64,000 nucleotides of DNA from Vibrio artabrorum (GTDB taxonomy: Bacteria > Pseudomonadota > Gammaproteobacteria > Enterobacterales > Vibrionaceae), in assembly GCF_024347295.1 (NCBI RefSeq), contig NZ_AP025458.1, forward strand, positions 62,001 to 126,000, read 5' to 3'. The notes beneath the pieces were generated by a model. That model was not told the origin of the DNA, made no database searches, and was given only the letters and a program-made list of their open reading frames with translations. The first letter of the stretch is position 1. Each line of letters opens with the position of its first letter. Shown in pieces: positions 38,396 to 48,898 of the stretch. The position numbers were made by a program, and so were the translations under genes.

Positions 38396-38462
38396 TGCAC
38401 CAAAATGATCTCTGACTGCACCTTGTTGGTGCAGGCGCTTGTCTGTGCACCAATGTGAGACA
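38396..38462 (-). promoter_or_regulatory. NtrC enhancer cluster upstream of glnA
   Basis: A palindromic NtrC site TGCACCTTGTTGGTGCA (38417-38433) is flanked by half-sites TGCACCA at 38396-38402 and 38446-38452. The strong site is centred about -117 from the predicted start and the distal one about -146, close to the -108/-140 pair of E. coli glnAp2. Confidence 0.82.
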
Positions 38463-38791
38463 TAAGCGAACACCATTCAGCAATGAATTGCCTAAGTTGT
38501 CAATCCACTTTTGTCATTTTGCGGGAGTTTTGCTTCGTTACTCGCGGGGGATGCTGTTTTAAAAGTCTGATTTTAGAGTCCGACGAATTTGTCTGCTCAA
38601 CACGGTGCCTAATCAAAGTTAAGCGGATAGGCATTGCTAGTCAAAGAAAAAAGCTTTGGTTCAGATCACATATTTCTGGGTTTTTGTCTAGAATCTGGTA
38701 TATTATTGACCGTTTTTTAAATCAAGCTAGCGGTTATTATCCAAACTTTTGAGATAAGTGACGGCTACTTTTATGAGTGAATCGAGAATCC
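38463..38791 (+). other. Upstream region of typA
   Basis: About 330 bp between the glnA enhancers and typA. It holds a poorly supported frame (38483-38752, no ribosome site) that I reject and a TATATT (-10-like, 38699-38704) without a convincing -35. I see no RNA gene. Confidence 0.4.
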
Positions 38792-40627
38792 ATGTCTACT
38801 CCACAGATTGATAAGTTAAGAAATATCGCGATCATCGCGCACGTTGACCACGGTAAAACGACTTTGGTTGATAAACTACTACAACAGTCAGGCACTCTTG
38901 AGTCTCGTGGTGAAGCTGAAGAGCGTGTCATGGATTCGAATGACATCGAAAAAGAGCGTGGCATTACCATTCTTGCTAAGAACACAGCAATCAACTGGAA
39001 TGATTACCGCATCAACATCGTAGATACTCCGGGACACGCGGACTTCGGTGGTGAAGTTGAGCGTATCATGTCTATGGTTGACTCTGTTCTGCTTATCGTT
39101 GACGCAGTTGATGGCCCAATGCCTCAAACTCGTTTCGTAACGCAAAAAGCATTCGCACACGGTCTTAAGCCAATCGTTGTAATCAACAAGATTGACCGCC
39201 CAGGTGCTCGTCCTGATTGGGTTATGGACCAAGTATTCGACCTTTTCGATAACCTAGGTGCGACTGATGAGCAACTAGACTTCACCGTTGTTTACGCTTC
39301 AGCTCTAAACGGTTGGGCAACAATGACTGAAGGCGAAACGGGCGAGAACATGGAACCATTGTTCCAAGCTGTTGTTGATACCGTAGAAGCACCGGCTGTT
39401 GACCTTGACGGTCCACTACAAATGCAAATTTCGCAACTTGATTACAGCTCTTACGTCGGTGTTATCGGTGTTGCTCGTGTTACTCGTGGTTCGGTTAAGC
39501 CAAACCAACAAGTCACTATCGTCAATGCTGAAGGCAAAAAACGTAACGGTAAAGTAGGTACAGTTCTTGGTTACCTAGGTCTTGACCGTCACGAAGTTGA
39601 GCAAGCTAACGCTGGCGACATCATTGCAATTACCGGTCTTGGTGAGCTGAAAATTTCAGACACTATCTGTGACGTAAACAATGTTGAAGCAATGACTCCG
39701 CTTTCTGTTGATGAACCGACAGTAACAATGACGTTCCAAGTAAACACTTCTCCGTTCGCGGGTAAAGAAGGTAAGTTCGTTACTTCACGTAACATCCTTG
39801 AGCGTCTAGAGAAAGAACTAGTACACAACGTTGCACTACGTGTTGAAGAAACTGATAACCCAGATCGTTTCCGTGTTTCAGGTCGTGGTGAACTTCACCT
39901 ATCTATCCTGATCGAAAACATGCGTCGTGAAGGTTTCGAGCTAGCTGTATCTCGTCCAGAAGTTATCATCAAGAAAGACGAAGATGGCAACCTAACTGAA
40001 CCGTTTGAAACGGTGACTATCGACGTGCTTGAAGAGCACCAAGGTGGCATCATGGAAAACATCGGTCTACGTAAAGGTGAGCTAACTGATATGTCTCCAG
40101 ATGGCAAAGGCCGTGTTCGCATGGACTTCATGATGCCTTCTCGTGGTCTTATCGGTTTCCAAACTGAGTTCCTAACTCTAACGTCTGGTTCTGGTCTTCT
40201 TTACCACTCATTTGATCACTACGGTCCTCACAAAGGCGGCGTAATCGGTCAACGTAACAACGGTGTTCTAATCTCGAACGCAACTGGTAAAGCTCTGACT
40301 TACGCACTATTCAACCTACAAGAACGTGGTCGTCTATTTGCTGAGCACGCAGACGAAGTATACGAAGGTCAAATCATCGGTATTCATAACCGTTCAAACG
40401 ACCTAACAGTAAACTGTCTGAAAGGTAAGCAGCTAACGAACGTTCGTGCATCTGGTACTGATGAAGCACAGGTTCTTTCGCCACCTATCCGTCACACTCT
40501 AGAGCAAGCTCTTGAGTTCATCGACGAAGACGAACTAGTAGAAGTAACGCCAGTAAGCATTCGTATCCGTAAGAAGCTTCTTACTGAAAACGAACGTAAG
40601 CGTGCAGCACGTCCAGCTAAGGCTTAA
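38792..40627 (+). CDS. typA: Translational GTPase TypA/BipA
   Basis: Ribosome-associated GTPase of the EF-G/LepA family, 611 residues, needed for stress and low-temperature ribosome assembly. The N terminus has G1 AHVDHGKTT, switch [12 protein letters not shown] and G4 [15 protein letters not shown]-like domains II, III and V follow, with the TypA-specific C-terminal domain ([25 protein letters not shown] split over about 540-565). The frame opens at GTG 38777; ATG 38792 is preferred, giving [17 protein letters not shown]. Very strong codon bias implies high expression. It is divergent from glnA, as in E. coli. Confidence 0.97.
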   Translation: MSTPQIDKLRNIAIIAHVDHGKTTLVDKLLQQSGTLESRGEAEERVMDSNDIEKERGITILAKNTAINWNDYRINIVDTPGHADFGGEVERIMSMVDSVLLIVDAVDGPMPQTRFVTQKAFAHGLKPIVVINKIDRPGARPDWVMDQVFDLFDNLGATDEQLDFTVVYASALNGWATMTEGETGENMEPLFQAVVDTVEAPAVDLDGPLQMQISQLDYSSYVGVIGVARVTRGSVKPNQQVTIVNAEGKKRNGKVGTVLGYLGLDRHEVEQANAGDIIAITGLGELKISDTICDVNNVEAMTPLSVDEPTVTMTFQVNTSPFAGKEGKFVTSRNILERLEKELVHNVALRVEETDNPDRFRVSGRGELHLSILIENMRREGFELAVSRPEVIIKKDEDGNLTEPFETVTIDVLEEHQGGIMENIGLRKGELTDMSPDGKGRVRMDFMMPSRGLIGFQTEFLTLTSGSGLLYHSFDHYGPHKGGVIGQRNNGVLISNATGKALTYALFNLQERGRLFAEHADEVYEGQIIGIHNRSNDLTVNCLKGKQLTNVRASGTDEAQVLSPPIRHTLEQALEFIDEDELVEVTPVSIRIRKKLLTENERKRAARPAKA

Positions 40628-40678
40628 TTGCCCGCTGACTCGCTTCTAGCCATAAGTAATACGTTTTAGAATAAGTAA

Positions 40679-40718
40679 GAAAGCCCCGAGTAGCCTAGCT
40701 GCTCGGGGCTTTTGTTTT
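40679..40718. terminator. Intrinsic terminator of typA
   Basis: Long stem AAAGCCCCGAG / CTCGGGGCTTT extended by TAGC/GCTG, with TTTTGTTTT after it. Confidence 0.85.
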
Positions 40719-40817
40719 ATGTGCTATTGGAATAGATACGGGTAAACGTGATGCGAGATACGAAGAGCATTCAAGTATTCGTCATCCTCAAGAGGGAGGA
40801 ACGACCGAGTTGGGGAT

Positions 40818-41348
40818 CTAGCTTTTGATACCTAAGTACTGCTCAACGAATTGAACTCGCTCTTTCACCGACATAAAAGGTACTTCGACTGTCTCATACC
40901 CCAGCTCTTGGTAGACGGTTACTAACGCGTGGTGAATCTCTAGCGCCTCCTCAAACGGATAAGGTCTCACATCATCTTGCACATAGATTGAAGCTTCAGG
41001 ACGACAGAACAAGACTTGTCGGTGATAGCCTTGGCTCGCTTCCCGGTAGGCTTCGTCAATCTCAAGGCGAGCCTGAGACAAATACCCACAGATATCGGGG
41101 ATAGCGCGATCGAGAAGGGCAATTGGATGCTGATTGGCTTGGTCTTTTTGTTCGCTCATGACGGTTAAACATAGGCGAGCAAAGCCTGGAAGGTCTAACC
41201 AAGGTAAGATACCGTTCTCAAGTTGGCTCTGCTGTTCGATTAATTGGCGAGAAGATTCTGCGAAGATTGGAAAACCGATATCACCCAAGGCGTCAATGAG
41301 TGTTGTCTTTCCGGCTCCGGGGCCACCAGTAATAATGATAGGTTTCAT
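40818..41348 (-). CDS. AAA-family (AAA_28-like) small NTPase/kinase
   Basis: 176 residues with an N-terminal Walker A GGPGAGKTTLIDALG and a Walker-B-like ALLDRAIPDI, followed by a lid-like helical region with DDVRPYPFEEA. Small proteins of this type belong to the AAA_28/ATPase group and are often annotated as kinases of unknown substrate. It has no clear ribosome site and no operon partner (downstream is the typA terminator, upstream a 226-bp divergent region before yihY). I cannot assign a function. Confidence 0.75.
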   Translation of the reverse strand: MKPIIITGGPGAGKTTLIDALGDIGFPIFAESSRQLIEQQSQLENGILPWLDLPGFARLCLTVMSEQKDQANQHPIALLDRAIPDICGYLSQARLEIDEAYREASQGYHRQVLFCRPEASIYVQDDVRPYPFEEALEIHHALVTVYQELGYETVEVPFMSVKERVQFVEQYLGIKS

Positions 41349-41574
41349 AATGAGTGGGTACTTAAGTTGTCTTGGTTCGGCTCGATATTCATTCGACCCT
41401 CTACTACCGCTTACTTGATCGACACATCATCTTATGCTTATGGCTCCCTATATGACCATGGCTAAATAATTAAGCTGACGAGCATCCAGTAAGATTAAAA
41501 ATAGAGGGGACTATAATCGCTAAATAAGGCATTCTAGCTTGCTATAGTTAAGTAGCGATCAATGAATTAGGACT

Positions 41575-42516
41575 ATGAACGAGTTACTAGGGAGTTACAA
41601 GTTGAAGATAAAAAAAGTCGTCACGGGCAGTATCCTGTTTGCCCGCTATCTTCTCACACGGATGGCTCATGATAGGGTCAACGTGAATGCGGGTTACTTG
41701 GCGTACATTACTCTGCTCTCTATTGTGCCGATGTTAACGGTTTTGCTCTCGATCTTATCGTCGTTCTCAATCTTTGCTGATGTTGGTCTGGTGATTCAAA
41801 ACTTTATCATAACCAACTTTGTTCCTGCATCAGGGGATGCCGTACATGGTGCGTTGTTAGAGTTTGTTGCTAATACCGGGAAAATGACAGCGGTCGGTAG
41901 TGTATTTCTGTTTGTAGCAGCACTGATGTTGATCTCTAATATTGATAAGAATCTAAACTACATTTGGCGAGTAAAGAAAAAACGGCGTCCTGTGTTGTCT
42001 TTCTCAATGTACTGGATGGTGCTTACTCTCGGGCCGATTTTAGTCGGTGCCAGTATTGCGGCGACCTCTTACGTGACGTCGTTGAACTTACTACAGAGTG
42101 AAGTGGTATCGAGTGCATTCAATACCGTTATTCGCAAACTGCCTCTGATTCTCTCTTTCTTTGCGTTTTTTGGTTTGTATTTGTTGGTTCCCAACAAGAA
42201 GGTACACTTTTCTCATGCTGTTGCCGGTTCTTTGGTTGCAGCTCTGCTGTTTGAATTGAGTAAGAAAGGCTTTGCCGCCTACATTACTCAATTTCCATCT
42301 TACCAATTGATTTACGGTGCGTTGGCAGCGATTCCGATTCTTTTTGTTTGGGTGTATTTATGCTGGTTAATCGTGTTAGTGGGTGCCGAAGTGACAGCCG
42401 CGCTTGGAGAGCACGAACAGTGGAGTGGTTCACAAGAAATGATACACTCAACCGATAACGATAAAATAACAGAACAAGGAAACAACAGTGATAGCCCTGA
42501 TTCAAAGAGTAAGTGA
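41575..42516 (+). CDS. yihY: YihY-family inner-membrane protein (formerly RNase BN)
   Basis: Polytopic inner-membrane protein of 313 residues with six membrane helices. The segment [40 protein letters not shown] is characteristic, as is [13 protein letters not shown]. The old RNase BN name is wrong (that activity belongs to Rbn/ElaC). ATG 41575 has AGGA only 2 nt upstream; an in-frame TTG at 41602 has AGGGAG at 7-nt spacing and gives [12 protein letters not shown]..., so the true start may be there. The 3' end overlaps dtd. Gene order yihY-dtd-fabY is as in E. coli. Confidence 0.92.
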   Translation: MNELLGSYKLKIKKVVTGSILFARYLLTRMAHDRVNVNAGYLAYITLLSIVPMLTVLLSILSSFSIFADVGLVIQNFIITNFVPASGDAVHGALLEFVANTGKMTAVGSVFLFVAALMLISNIDKNLNYIWRVKKKRRPVLSFSMYWMVLTLGPILVGASIAATSYVTSLNLLQSEVVSSAFNTVIRKLPLILSFFAFFGLYLLVPNKKVHFSHAVAGSLVAALLFELSKKGFAAYITQFPSYQLIYGALAAIPILFVWVYLCWLIVLVGAEVTAALGEHEQWSGSQEMIHSTDNDKITEQGNNSDSPDSKSK

Positions 42517-42922
42517 AGCCGCCGTACGTGTTGATGGCCAAGTAGTGGGTGAGATTGAACAAGGCTTATTAGTTCTGTTAGGCGTAGAAAAAGGTGACGA
42601 TGAAGCCAAAGCCAAGCGTTTGATGGAACGAGTGACCACTTATCGAGTCTTTAGCGATGAGGACGATAAAATGAATCTCAACGTGAAACAGGTAGAAGGG
42701 AAGGTATTGGTGGTGTCTCAGTTTACTCTGCCAGCCGATACCAAAAAAGGCACCCGAGCTGGGTTTTCTCGTGGTGCTCATCCAGAAGATGCTGAGCGTC
42801 TTTACAACTATTTCTCTGACCAATGCGAATCTGTGTTACCAACGGAACGTGGCCGATTCGCAGCCGACATGAAAGTGTCTTTGGTTAATGATGGCCCAGT
42901 GACATTCTGGCTGCAGGTTTAG
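42488..42922 (+). CDS. dtd: D-aminoacyl-tRNA deacylase
   Basis: Hydrolyses D-aminoacyl-tRNA (for example D-Tyr-tRNA) and mischarged Gly-tRNA(Ala) to protect translation. 144 residues. It has [18 protein letters not shown] and the Gly-cisPro motif region [11 protein letters not shown] at the C terminus. It starts at GTG 42488 with AAGGA at 7-nt spacing and overlaps yihY by 29 bp, so it is translationally linked to it. Confidence 0.95.
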   Translation: MIALIQRVSEAAVRVDGQVVGEIEQGLLVLLGVEKGDDEAKAKRLMERVTTYRVFSDEDDKMNLNVKQVEGKVLVVSQFTLPADTKKGTRAGFSRGAHPEDAERLYNYFSDQCESVLPTERGRFAADMKVSLVNDGPVTFWLQV

Positions 42923-42938
42923 GCTTAAAGGAATAAGC

Positions 42939-43874
42939 ATGTTTAAACTCATAACACCGACCACCGAAAATCAACTGAATAAGTATTACCATTTTCGTTG
43001 GCAGATGCTGCGTGAGCCATGGCGTATGCCGGTAGGTTCAGAGCGTGATGAATATGATGCCATGAGTCATCATCGCATGATTGTGGATGGTCGAGGTCGT
43101 CCGATGGCGATTGGTCGTCTCTATATCACGCCAGACTTAGAAGGTCAGATCCGCTATATGGCAGTGAAGAACTCTCGCCGCAGCAAAGGCATGGGTTCTT
43201 TGATTTTAGTGGCGTTAGAGTCATTGGCGCGCCAAGAGGGTGCGAAACGTTTGGTATGTAATGCTCGGGAAGACGCGATTTCATTCTATGAGAAGAATGA
43301 ATTTGAACGTCGCGGTGAGATCAACGACCAGCGGGGCCCTGTTCGTCATCAGCAGATGGTTAAACATCTCGACCCCATGGCTGATGTATTGCGCAAGCCT
43401 GAGTGGTGTAATGAGCTTCAGCAACGCTGGGAACATCAGATCCCGATCAGTGACAAAATGGGCATTAAGATTAACCAATACACGGGTTACCAGTTTGAGT
43501 GTGGCGCGCAGCTCAACCCTAACCTTAATCCTCACAATACGATGTTTGCAGGCTCCGCCTTTACCTTGGCAACCTTAACCGGTTGGGGGATGACTTGGTT
43601 ATTGATGAAAGAGCGTGGATTGACCGGTGATATCGTGCTGGCGGACAGTAATATTCGTTATCGTCACCCGGTAGAGCAAAACCCGGTTGCCTCTACTTCA
43701 TTGGATGGGATCAGTGGCGATTTGGATCGCCTCGCGTCAGGCAGAAAGGCACGTATTATCATTCACGTGACCATTCATAGTGGTGATGTTGAAGCGGTAG
43801 AATTTACCGGTACCTATATGCTGATCCCAGACTACAAAAAGGTCATCTCGACAGATACTAATGTGAGTAAATAG
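42939..43874 (+). CDS. fabY: Bifunctional GNAT / hotdog-fold protein FabY (YiiD)
   Basis: Fusion of an N-terminal GNAT acetyltransferase domain (about 1-145; acetyl-CoA loop RRSKGMGSLIL) and a C-terminal hotdog thioesterase-like domain (about 165-305; NPHNTMFAGSAFTLATLTGWGM). 311 residues. From memory, E. coli YiiD has been linked to malonyl-ACP decarboxylation feeding fatty-acid initiation. It is the third gene of the yihY-dtd-fabY unit, with 16 nt to dtd. Confidence 0.92.
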   Translation: MFKLITPTTENQLNKYYHFRWQMLREPWRMPVGSERDEYDAMSHHRMIVDGRGRPMAIGRLYITPDLEGQIRYMAVKNSRRSKGMGSLILVALESLARQEGAKRLVCNAREDAISFYEKNEFERRGEINDQRGPVRHQQMVKHLDPMADVLRKPEWCNELQQRWEHQIPISDKMGIKINQYTGYQFECGAQLNPNLNPHNTMFAGSAFTLATLTGWGMTWLLMKERGLTGDIVLADSNIRYRHPVEQNPVASTSLDGISGDLDRLASGRKARIIIHVTIHSGDVEAVEFTGTYMLIPDYKKVISTDTNVSK

Positions 43875-43903
43875 GTCATATTGCTAATGCTGCCGATATT
43901 GAC

Positions 43904-43940
43904 GGAAAGCGCTACTCCTGAGGCGTAGCGTTTTTTGTTT
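43904..43940. terminator. Terminator between fabY and the AsmA-like gene
   Basis: Stem CGCTAC / GTAGCG with a 9-nt loop and six T on the plus strand. The minus-strand gene ends inside it. Confidence 0.7.
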
Positions 43941-45885
43941 GGCAGTCATGTCTCTCTGAATATTCCGCTTGAGTGAGTTTTCCTGAGATTTTATGGCATG
44001 GGTCGGATAGAGTAATAGAGAGGCTGTGTTGCTCGGTGTTGAGTAAATCGAGGGTTCCAGAAACCTCACCTTTGAGTGTTTGAACTCTTTGTGAACCTTT
44101 CTCTTTTGCCGACGCACCAATAATGTGCATCGGTTCAAGCGTGAAGCGCCCACGGTCAAAGCTCGCAGTCAGCTTCGGGACTTCAAACGCGTTATTGGTT
44201 GAGGTATCAGAAAGCGTATCGTTGAAGGTCATGACACCTTGGCGAACGCTGCCTGTGAGTTGACCTGTGGTCGAGTAACCGAGCATCAACGAATCGCCAT
44301 ATAAACCGGTAGCTTGAAGCTCGAATTCGCCATAACCGGTTGCATCGAGTGGTAATTTAAGCGGTTGCAATAAGGGGGCTATCGGTAATCCATCAACCGA
44401 CATGTCTATACGCCATGGTTTACTGATGTGATTGAAGTCGAGTGTGGCCTCTGCTTCTATATAACCGTGCTTTAATGGCATAAACAGGCGTGTTAACGTC
44501 CATTTTCCTTGGTCACTGTTCATTTCAATGACAGGTTGAACGCTGAGAACATTTTGATAGCTTGCATCATTGGCGCTCATCATCAGTTTGCCTTGCCACA
44601 GTCCTAACTTTCTCTCTTGCAGCAGTTGAACCTGATACCCTTCGACATGTAACCCTGATACCTGCCAATAAGGCTTCTTGGCGAGCTGGATAAGTTGACT
44701 GCGTTCAATGTTTAATCGGTCAATTTTGACGTCCTGGAGTTGTGTCAACCAGGGCTGTAGACGAGAGGTTGAACGATGGTTGTCTTGGCTTTCATGTATC
44801 CACTTGATGCCTTGAATATCAAGTTGTGCTAAATCAATGGTACTCGGGGTGATCTTGCCGTTTAACTGAACCGTGCCCTGTAGGTATTGAGTATAGAAAT
44901 CTTCAATTAGAATCTGGTTGGACTCTAGATTCAGTTTAACGCTTGGTTCAATGAGTTGAGTATCGTCTAAGGCGATACCTTCAGCTTGCAGAGAGAAAAT
45001 CGCTTTCTGTTGTTTCCAGTGTTCAAAAGGCAGTGAGATGTTTTCTAGTGAGGCATCAAAGGCCGATAAGTGCCCATTTTTCCACTCTATGTCGCTATGG
45101 ATAATATCTAAGCTGTTGATGTGGTTTATCTGAATACCTGCTACCTCCCACTCTTTGTTCAATAGGCTTTGGGTCTGTTTTTGATTGAGTCGCAAGCCAT
45201 CAATGGTCACGTTAACCAATGACCAACTGTGTAAATATTGCTCGGCTTGCCCTGAAACCTTAGCACCACGCCAGTCGAATGAAGCGCCATAAAGGGTGCT
45301 GTCACTCGGCTTTAGGTCTAGGTCGATCAATAGGTTATCGAAGGCTTCGCCTTGCCAATACAACTGCGTGGTTGAGAGTTGGATTTTACCATAGGGCAAC
45401 AATGCGTTGTTGTTCCAGATAGGGTCGGAGACTTGCAGGTCGATACCTCGTGCATGAAAGTTGGGTGTTGAAAAATCGAGGTTGTTTATCGCGAGTTGCT
45501 GGAGTTGGATGTCTTGCTTTATAAGTAAGGAGGCAAGTGCCTTTAATCCACTGGCATCCAGTTGTAGGCCATTGATAAGCACAGAATCGAACACCCATTT
45601 GGCTTCAATGATAGAGTGAGGATTGAGCCAGATATCGACCTTGTCGATGTACAGGGGGCGCTGCTTTTCCGGTTGGACTTGAGGCAGGGTCATGCCCATT
45701 AAGGTGACATGATAAGGCGCCTGATACTCAACGTCTTCAATGAGCAGAGGTTGTTCCATCGCATGTTTGATAAAAAAATTAGCCACATCCGCACGGTATT
45801 GGGTCTGCAGGCTTAATAGCAACGCTGCAAGAGCTGCAACGGCGATAGCCAACATTATGCCGAATACCATGAATACCTTTTTCAT
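43912..45885 (-). CDS. AsmA-family envelope protein
   Basis: Large inner-membrane-anchored periplasmic protein of 657 residues with one N-terminal membrane helix (about 5-27) and a long beta-rich body. The N-terminal QPLLIEDVEYQAPYHVTLMGMTLPQV and the C-terminal YGEFELQATGLYGDSLMLGYSTTGQLTGSVRQGVMTFND follow the AsmA pattern. AsmA-like proteins (TamB, YhdP, YicH) carry phospholipids between membranes; this one is nearest in size to YicH or AsmA, but I cannot name it. It ends in DCQTKNATPQE, with two C-terminal cysteines. AAGG/AGGGA precedes the ATG. Confidence 0.82.
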   Translation of the reverse strand: MKKVFMVFGIMLAIAVAALAALLLSLQTQYRADVANFFIKHAMEQPLLIEDVEYQAPYHVTLMGMTLPQVQPEKQRPLYIDKVDIWLNPHSIIEAKWVFDSVLINGLQLDASGLKALASLLIKQDIQLQQLAINNLDFSTPNFHARGIDLQVSDPIWNNNALLPYGKIQLSTTQLYWQGEAFDNLLIDLDLKPSDSTLYGASFDWRGAKVSGQAEQYLHSWSLVNVTIDGLRLNQKQTQSLLNKEWEVAGIQINHINSLDIIHSDIEWKNGHLSAFDASLENISLPFEHWKQQKAIFSLQAEGIALDDTQLIEPSVKLNLESNQILIEDFYTQYLQGTVQLNGKITPSTIDLAQLDIQGIKWIHESQDNHRSTSRLQPWLTQLQDVKIDRLNIERSQLIQLAKKPYWQVSGLHVEGYQVQLLQERKLGLWQGKLMMSANDASYQNVLSVQPVIEMNSDQGKWTLTRLFMPLKHGYIEAEATLDFNHISKPWRIDMSVDGLPIAPLLQPLKLPLDATGYGEFELQATGLYGDSLMLGYSTTGQLTGSVRQGVMTFNDTLSDTSTNNAFEVPKLTASFDRGRFTLEPMHIIGASAKEKGSQRVQTLKGEVSGTLDLLNTEQHSLSITLSDPCHKISGKLTQAEYSERHDCQTKNATPQE

Positions 45886-45948
45886 TCCCTGAAAACCTTA
45901 AATTTCACTAGTCTTAAAACAGAGTGGAACAAAAAGGGGCAAGCAGCA

Positions 45949-45976
45949 ATAAAAAAGCCCCTCAAAAGAGGGGCTT
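45949..45976 (-). terminator. Intrinsic terminator of pckA
   Basis: Minus strand AGCCCCTC / GAGGGGCT with a TTTT loop and a six-T tail. Confidence 0.85.
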
Positions 45977-46038
45977 GCTACAAAAATATCACTTTAAATT
46001 GGGCGTTCGCTTTTGGCTAGGCCCGAGCAGAGGATGGG

Positions 46039-47664
46039 TTAGTCCAGTTGAGGACCTGCCGCAACCAATGATTTCCCTTCAGCATTGTCAGTGTATTTAT
46101 CAAAGTTATTGATGAAGCGTTCTGCAAGATCTTTTGCTTTGCTTTCCCATTGTAGAGGGTCGGTGTACGTATCTCGTGGGTCAAGAATCGTAGGGTCTAC
46201 ATCAGGCAGCGTTAGCGGAACTTCTAGGTTAAACATCGGGATAACCTTAGTCTCTGCATTGTCAATTGAGCCATCTAGAATAGCGTCGATGATGCCGCGA
46301 GTATCTTGAATAGAGATGCGTTTGCCAGTGCCGTTCCAGCCTGTGTTCACGAGGTAAGCTTCAGCGCCAGCGGCTTCCATACGCTTCACCAGTACTTCAG
46401 CGTACTGAGTTGGGTGAAGGGTTAGGAAAGCAGCTCCAAATGCCGCTGAGAACGTAGGTGTAGGTTCCGTAATCCCACGCTCTGTGCCTGCTAGCTTCGC
46501 GGTAAAACCTGATAAGAAGTGGTACTTCGTTTGCTCTGGAGTCAGTTTAGCAACAGGAGGGAGCACACCAAATGCATCAGCTGTCAGGAAGATGACTTTT
46601 TTAGCATGGCCGGCTTTTGATACTGGCTTAACGATGTTATCGATGTGGTCAATCGGGTAAGAAACACGGGTGTTTTCGGTTTTTGAACCGTCATCAAAAT
46701 CAATAGAACCATCACCACGAACCGTGACATTTTCTAGCAGTGCATCACGTCGGATGGCGTTGTAGATTTCAGGTTCTGCTTCTTTAGATAAGCGAATGGT
46801 CTTCGCATAACAGCCGCCTTCAAAGTTGAAGATGCCATCGTCATCCCAACCATGCTCATCATCACCAATTAGCTTGCGCTTAGGATCGGTTGACAGCGTT
46901 GTTTTACCTGTACCGGATAGACCGAAGAAAATAGCGACATCCTCGTTTTCGCCCACATTAGCACTACAGTGCATTGAAGCGATACCTTGTAAAGGCAGTA
47001 GGTAGTTCATCATGGCGAACATGCCTTTTTTCATTTCGCCGCCGTACCAAGTACCGCCAATGATTTGAACACGTTCAGTTAGGTTGAAAGCAATGAAGTT
47101 CTCAGAGTTTAGCCCTTGTTTTTCCCAGTTAGGATTGGTTGTTTTCGCCCCGTTCATAACCACAAAATCAGGCTCGAATGTTGCGAGCTCTTCGTCGGTT
47201 GGACGAATGAACATGTTCTTAACGAAGTGCGCCTGCCATGCGACTTCAGTGATAATACGGACACTTAAACGTGTATCTGGGTTAGCACCACAATAACCGT
47301 CAATGACAAACAACCGCTTGCCTGATAACTGGGTTGTCACCAGCGCTTTCAGCTCGTGCCATACTTCCGTTGTAATCGGTTTGTTATCATTTTTGCCTTG
47401 ATCTGACCACCACAGGGTATCGCGTGTTGTGTCATCTTTAACAATGTACTTATCTTTTGGTGAGCGACCAGTAAAGATACCAGTATCAACCGCAACAGCG
47501 CCGAGTTCCGTGACTACGCCTTTTTCGTAGCCTTTTAGGCCTAGCCGTGTTTCTTCAACGAATAGCTGTTCGTAGCTAGGATTACGAATAACGTCGGTAA
47601 CGCCAGTCAGTCCGTGCTTAGTTAGATCAAGTTGTGCAACCTTAGTATGTTCCATAACGGTCAT
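46039..47664 (-). CDS. pckA: Phosphoenolpyruvate carboxykinase (ATP)
   Basis: Gluconeogenic enzyme converting oxaloacetate and ATP to PEP and CO2. 541 residues. The kinase-1a loop is [13 protein letters not shown], followed by the kinase-2 site [33 protein letters not shown] near the N terminus and [14 protein letters not shown] near the C terminus are also family marks. AGGAG lies 5 nt before ATG 47664. Single-gene unit; see the upstream region entry. Confidence 0.97.
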   Translation of the reverse strand: MTVMEHTKVAQLDLTKHGLTGVTDVIRNPSYEQLFVEETRLGLKGYEKGVVTELGAVAVDTGIFTGRSPKDKYIVKDDTTRDTLWWSDQGKNDNKPITTEVWHELKALVTTQLSGKRLFVIDGYCGANPDTRLSVRIITEVAWQAHFVKNMFIRPTDEELATFEPDFVVMNGAKTTNPNWEKQGLNSENFIAFNLTERVQIIGGTWYGGEMKKGMFAMMNYLLPLQGIASMHCSANVGENEDVAIFFGLSGTGKTTLSTDPKRKLIGDDEHGWDDDGIFNFEGGCYAKTIRLSKEAEPEIYNAIRRDALLENVTVRGDGSIDFDDGSKTENTRVSYPIDHIDNIVKPVSKAGHAKKVIFLTADAFGVLPPVAKLTPEQTKYHFLSGFTAKLAGTERGITEPTPTFSAAFGAAFLTLHPTQYAEVLVKRMEAAGAEAYLVNTGWNGTGKRISIQDTRGIIDAILDGSIDNAETKVIPMFNLEVPLTLPDVDPTILDPRDTYTDPLQWESKAKDLAERFINNFDKYTDNAEGKSLVAAGPQLD

Positions 47665-47937
47665 AGGTGCTCCTTATAGGATATTTTGTAGGGATTTTGT
47701 ATTAATTTTTTATTGTTATCTGCTGACCATGCTAGCAACGAGGTTCTAGGGAAACAGGGATGTAGCTCAAAAAGTACCCATATAATACTAGTGCTTTTAA
47801 GCGTATCGTCACATATTGGCCCAACTAGTCTATCCTGTACGCAAACCTTTGCGCTAGGGGCGGCAATATTATTAATTGATTAAAATTAAGTGGTGATTTT
47901 ATTACGAGATGTTGCGGTTTTTGCGCTATTTTGATCA
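47665..47937. other. pckA promoter region
   Basis: About 270 bp without a gene. The minus strand has TATTAT (47787-47782) as a possible -10 and a TGTGA half-site (47813-47809) upstream, but their spacing does not fit a standard CRP-activated promoter. A second CRP-like sequence (TGTGATCAAAA) is near 47930-47943. Confidence 0.4.
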
Positions 47938-47971
47938 CAAAAAAGGCCAGCTAAGTGCTGACCTTTTTGGG
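47938..47971 (-). terminator. Intrinsic terminator of hslO
   Basis: Minus strand AAAGGTCAGC / GCTGGCCTTT (one G.U), 5-nt loop, then a T-rich tract. Confidence 0.78.
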
Positions 47972-48001
47972 GTAAATTACGTGTTTTTGAGCGGTCGTAA
48001 A

Positions 48002-48880
48002 TTAATGAACCGTGTTGTCGCCTTTATCAGCTGCTTCGGCGTACAGTGCATCAACATCGCTCTTGTCGAACGAGTAGTTTGTGCCACAGTAATCGCAGTG
48101 TAGACCAACGCTTCCTTCCGTACTTAGGATGTCGTAGATCTCTTCTTGAGCAACGGTAATGATTGCTGCTGCGCTTCGATCGCGTGAACAGCCGCAGAAG
48201 AATTCAACCGGTTGTGGTGTGAATAGCTGTACTTTCTCTTGGTTGTATAAACGGTAAAGCAGCTCATTCGCTTCTAGAGTGAACAGTTCTTCGTTTTTCA
48301 CAGTGTCAGTAAGCTGTTCTAGATGTTCGAAGTCGTTTGGCGTACCTGTGCCATCAGGCATCACTTGTAGCAACATACCGGCAGCATGTGCTTTGCCTTC
48401 ATGCTCACCTGTGCGCAGCCATAGACGCGTTTTAAGCTGCTCAGAGTTAGCGAAGTAGCCTTCAAGAACATCGGCCAATGTGTCACCTTCAAGACCAACG
48501 ATACCTTGGTAACGCTCACCTTTTTTAGGATCGATCGTGATCACTAGGTGGCCTTTACCCATTAGGTCGTGTAGGCCGGCATCATCAGCAATATCTCCGT
48601 TAAAACGCGCTACGCCACGGATTTTCTGATCGTGATCACCATTGATAACAACAAGGGAGACTGGGCCATCACCTTGCAGTTGCATCGTGATAGAGCCTTC
48701 AAACTTTAAGGTCGCCGTTAATAGCGTCGTTGAAACCAATAGTTCACCCAGTAATTTTTGAACGGGTGCTGGGTATTCCTTGCTAGAAATAATCTGTTGG
48801 TACGCTTCGTCTATTTGGACCAATTCACCACGTACTGATAGGTCTTCAAATAGGTAGCGATTTAAAACATTGTTTGCCAT
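48002..48880 (-). CDS. hslO: Redox-regulated chaperone Hsp33
   Basis: Holdase switched on by oxidation and unfolding. 292 residues. The zinc/redox centre is intact: C229, C231 (FFCGCSRDR), C262 and C265 (HCDYCGTNY), the CxC...CxxC pattern. AAGGA at 8-nt spacing precedes the ATG. It lies 18 nt after hslR on the same strand, as in E. coli, forming a heat-shock pair. Confidence 0.96.
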   Translation of the reverse strand: MANNVLNRYLFEDLSVRGELVQIDEAYQQIISSKEYPAPVQKLLGELLVSTTLLTATLKFEGSITMQLQGDGPVSLVVINGDHDQKIRGVARFNGDIADDAGLHDLMGKGHLVITIDPKKGERYQGIVGLEGDTLADVLEGYFANSEQLKTRLWLRTGEHEGKAHAAGMLLQVMPDGTGTPNDFEHLEQLTDTVKNEELFTLEANELLYRLYNQEKVQLFTPQPVEFFCGCSRDRSAAAIITVAQEEIYDILSTEGSVGLHCDYCGTNYSFDKSDVDALYAEAADKGDNTVH

Positions 48881-48898
48881 TTGGCTATTCCTTCTAGC

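Noticed and set aside
38483..38752. 89-codon plus-strand frame upstream of typA
   Set aside because: No ribosome site, unusual composition and no recognisable family; it lies in the glnA/typA control region.
47798..47813. CRP-activated pckA promoter
   Set aside because: Only one good half-site (TGTGA), and its distance to the nearest -10-like sequence does not fit class I or II geometry.
47909..48103. 64-codon plus-strand frame over the hslO 3' end
   Set aside because: Overlaps the hslO terminator and coding strand antisense; no start signal.
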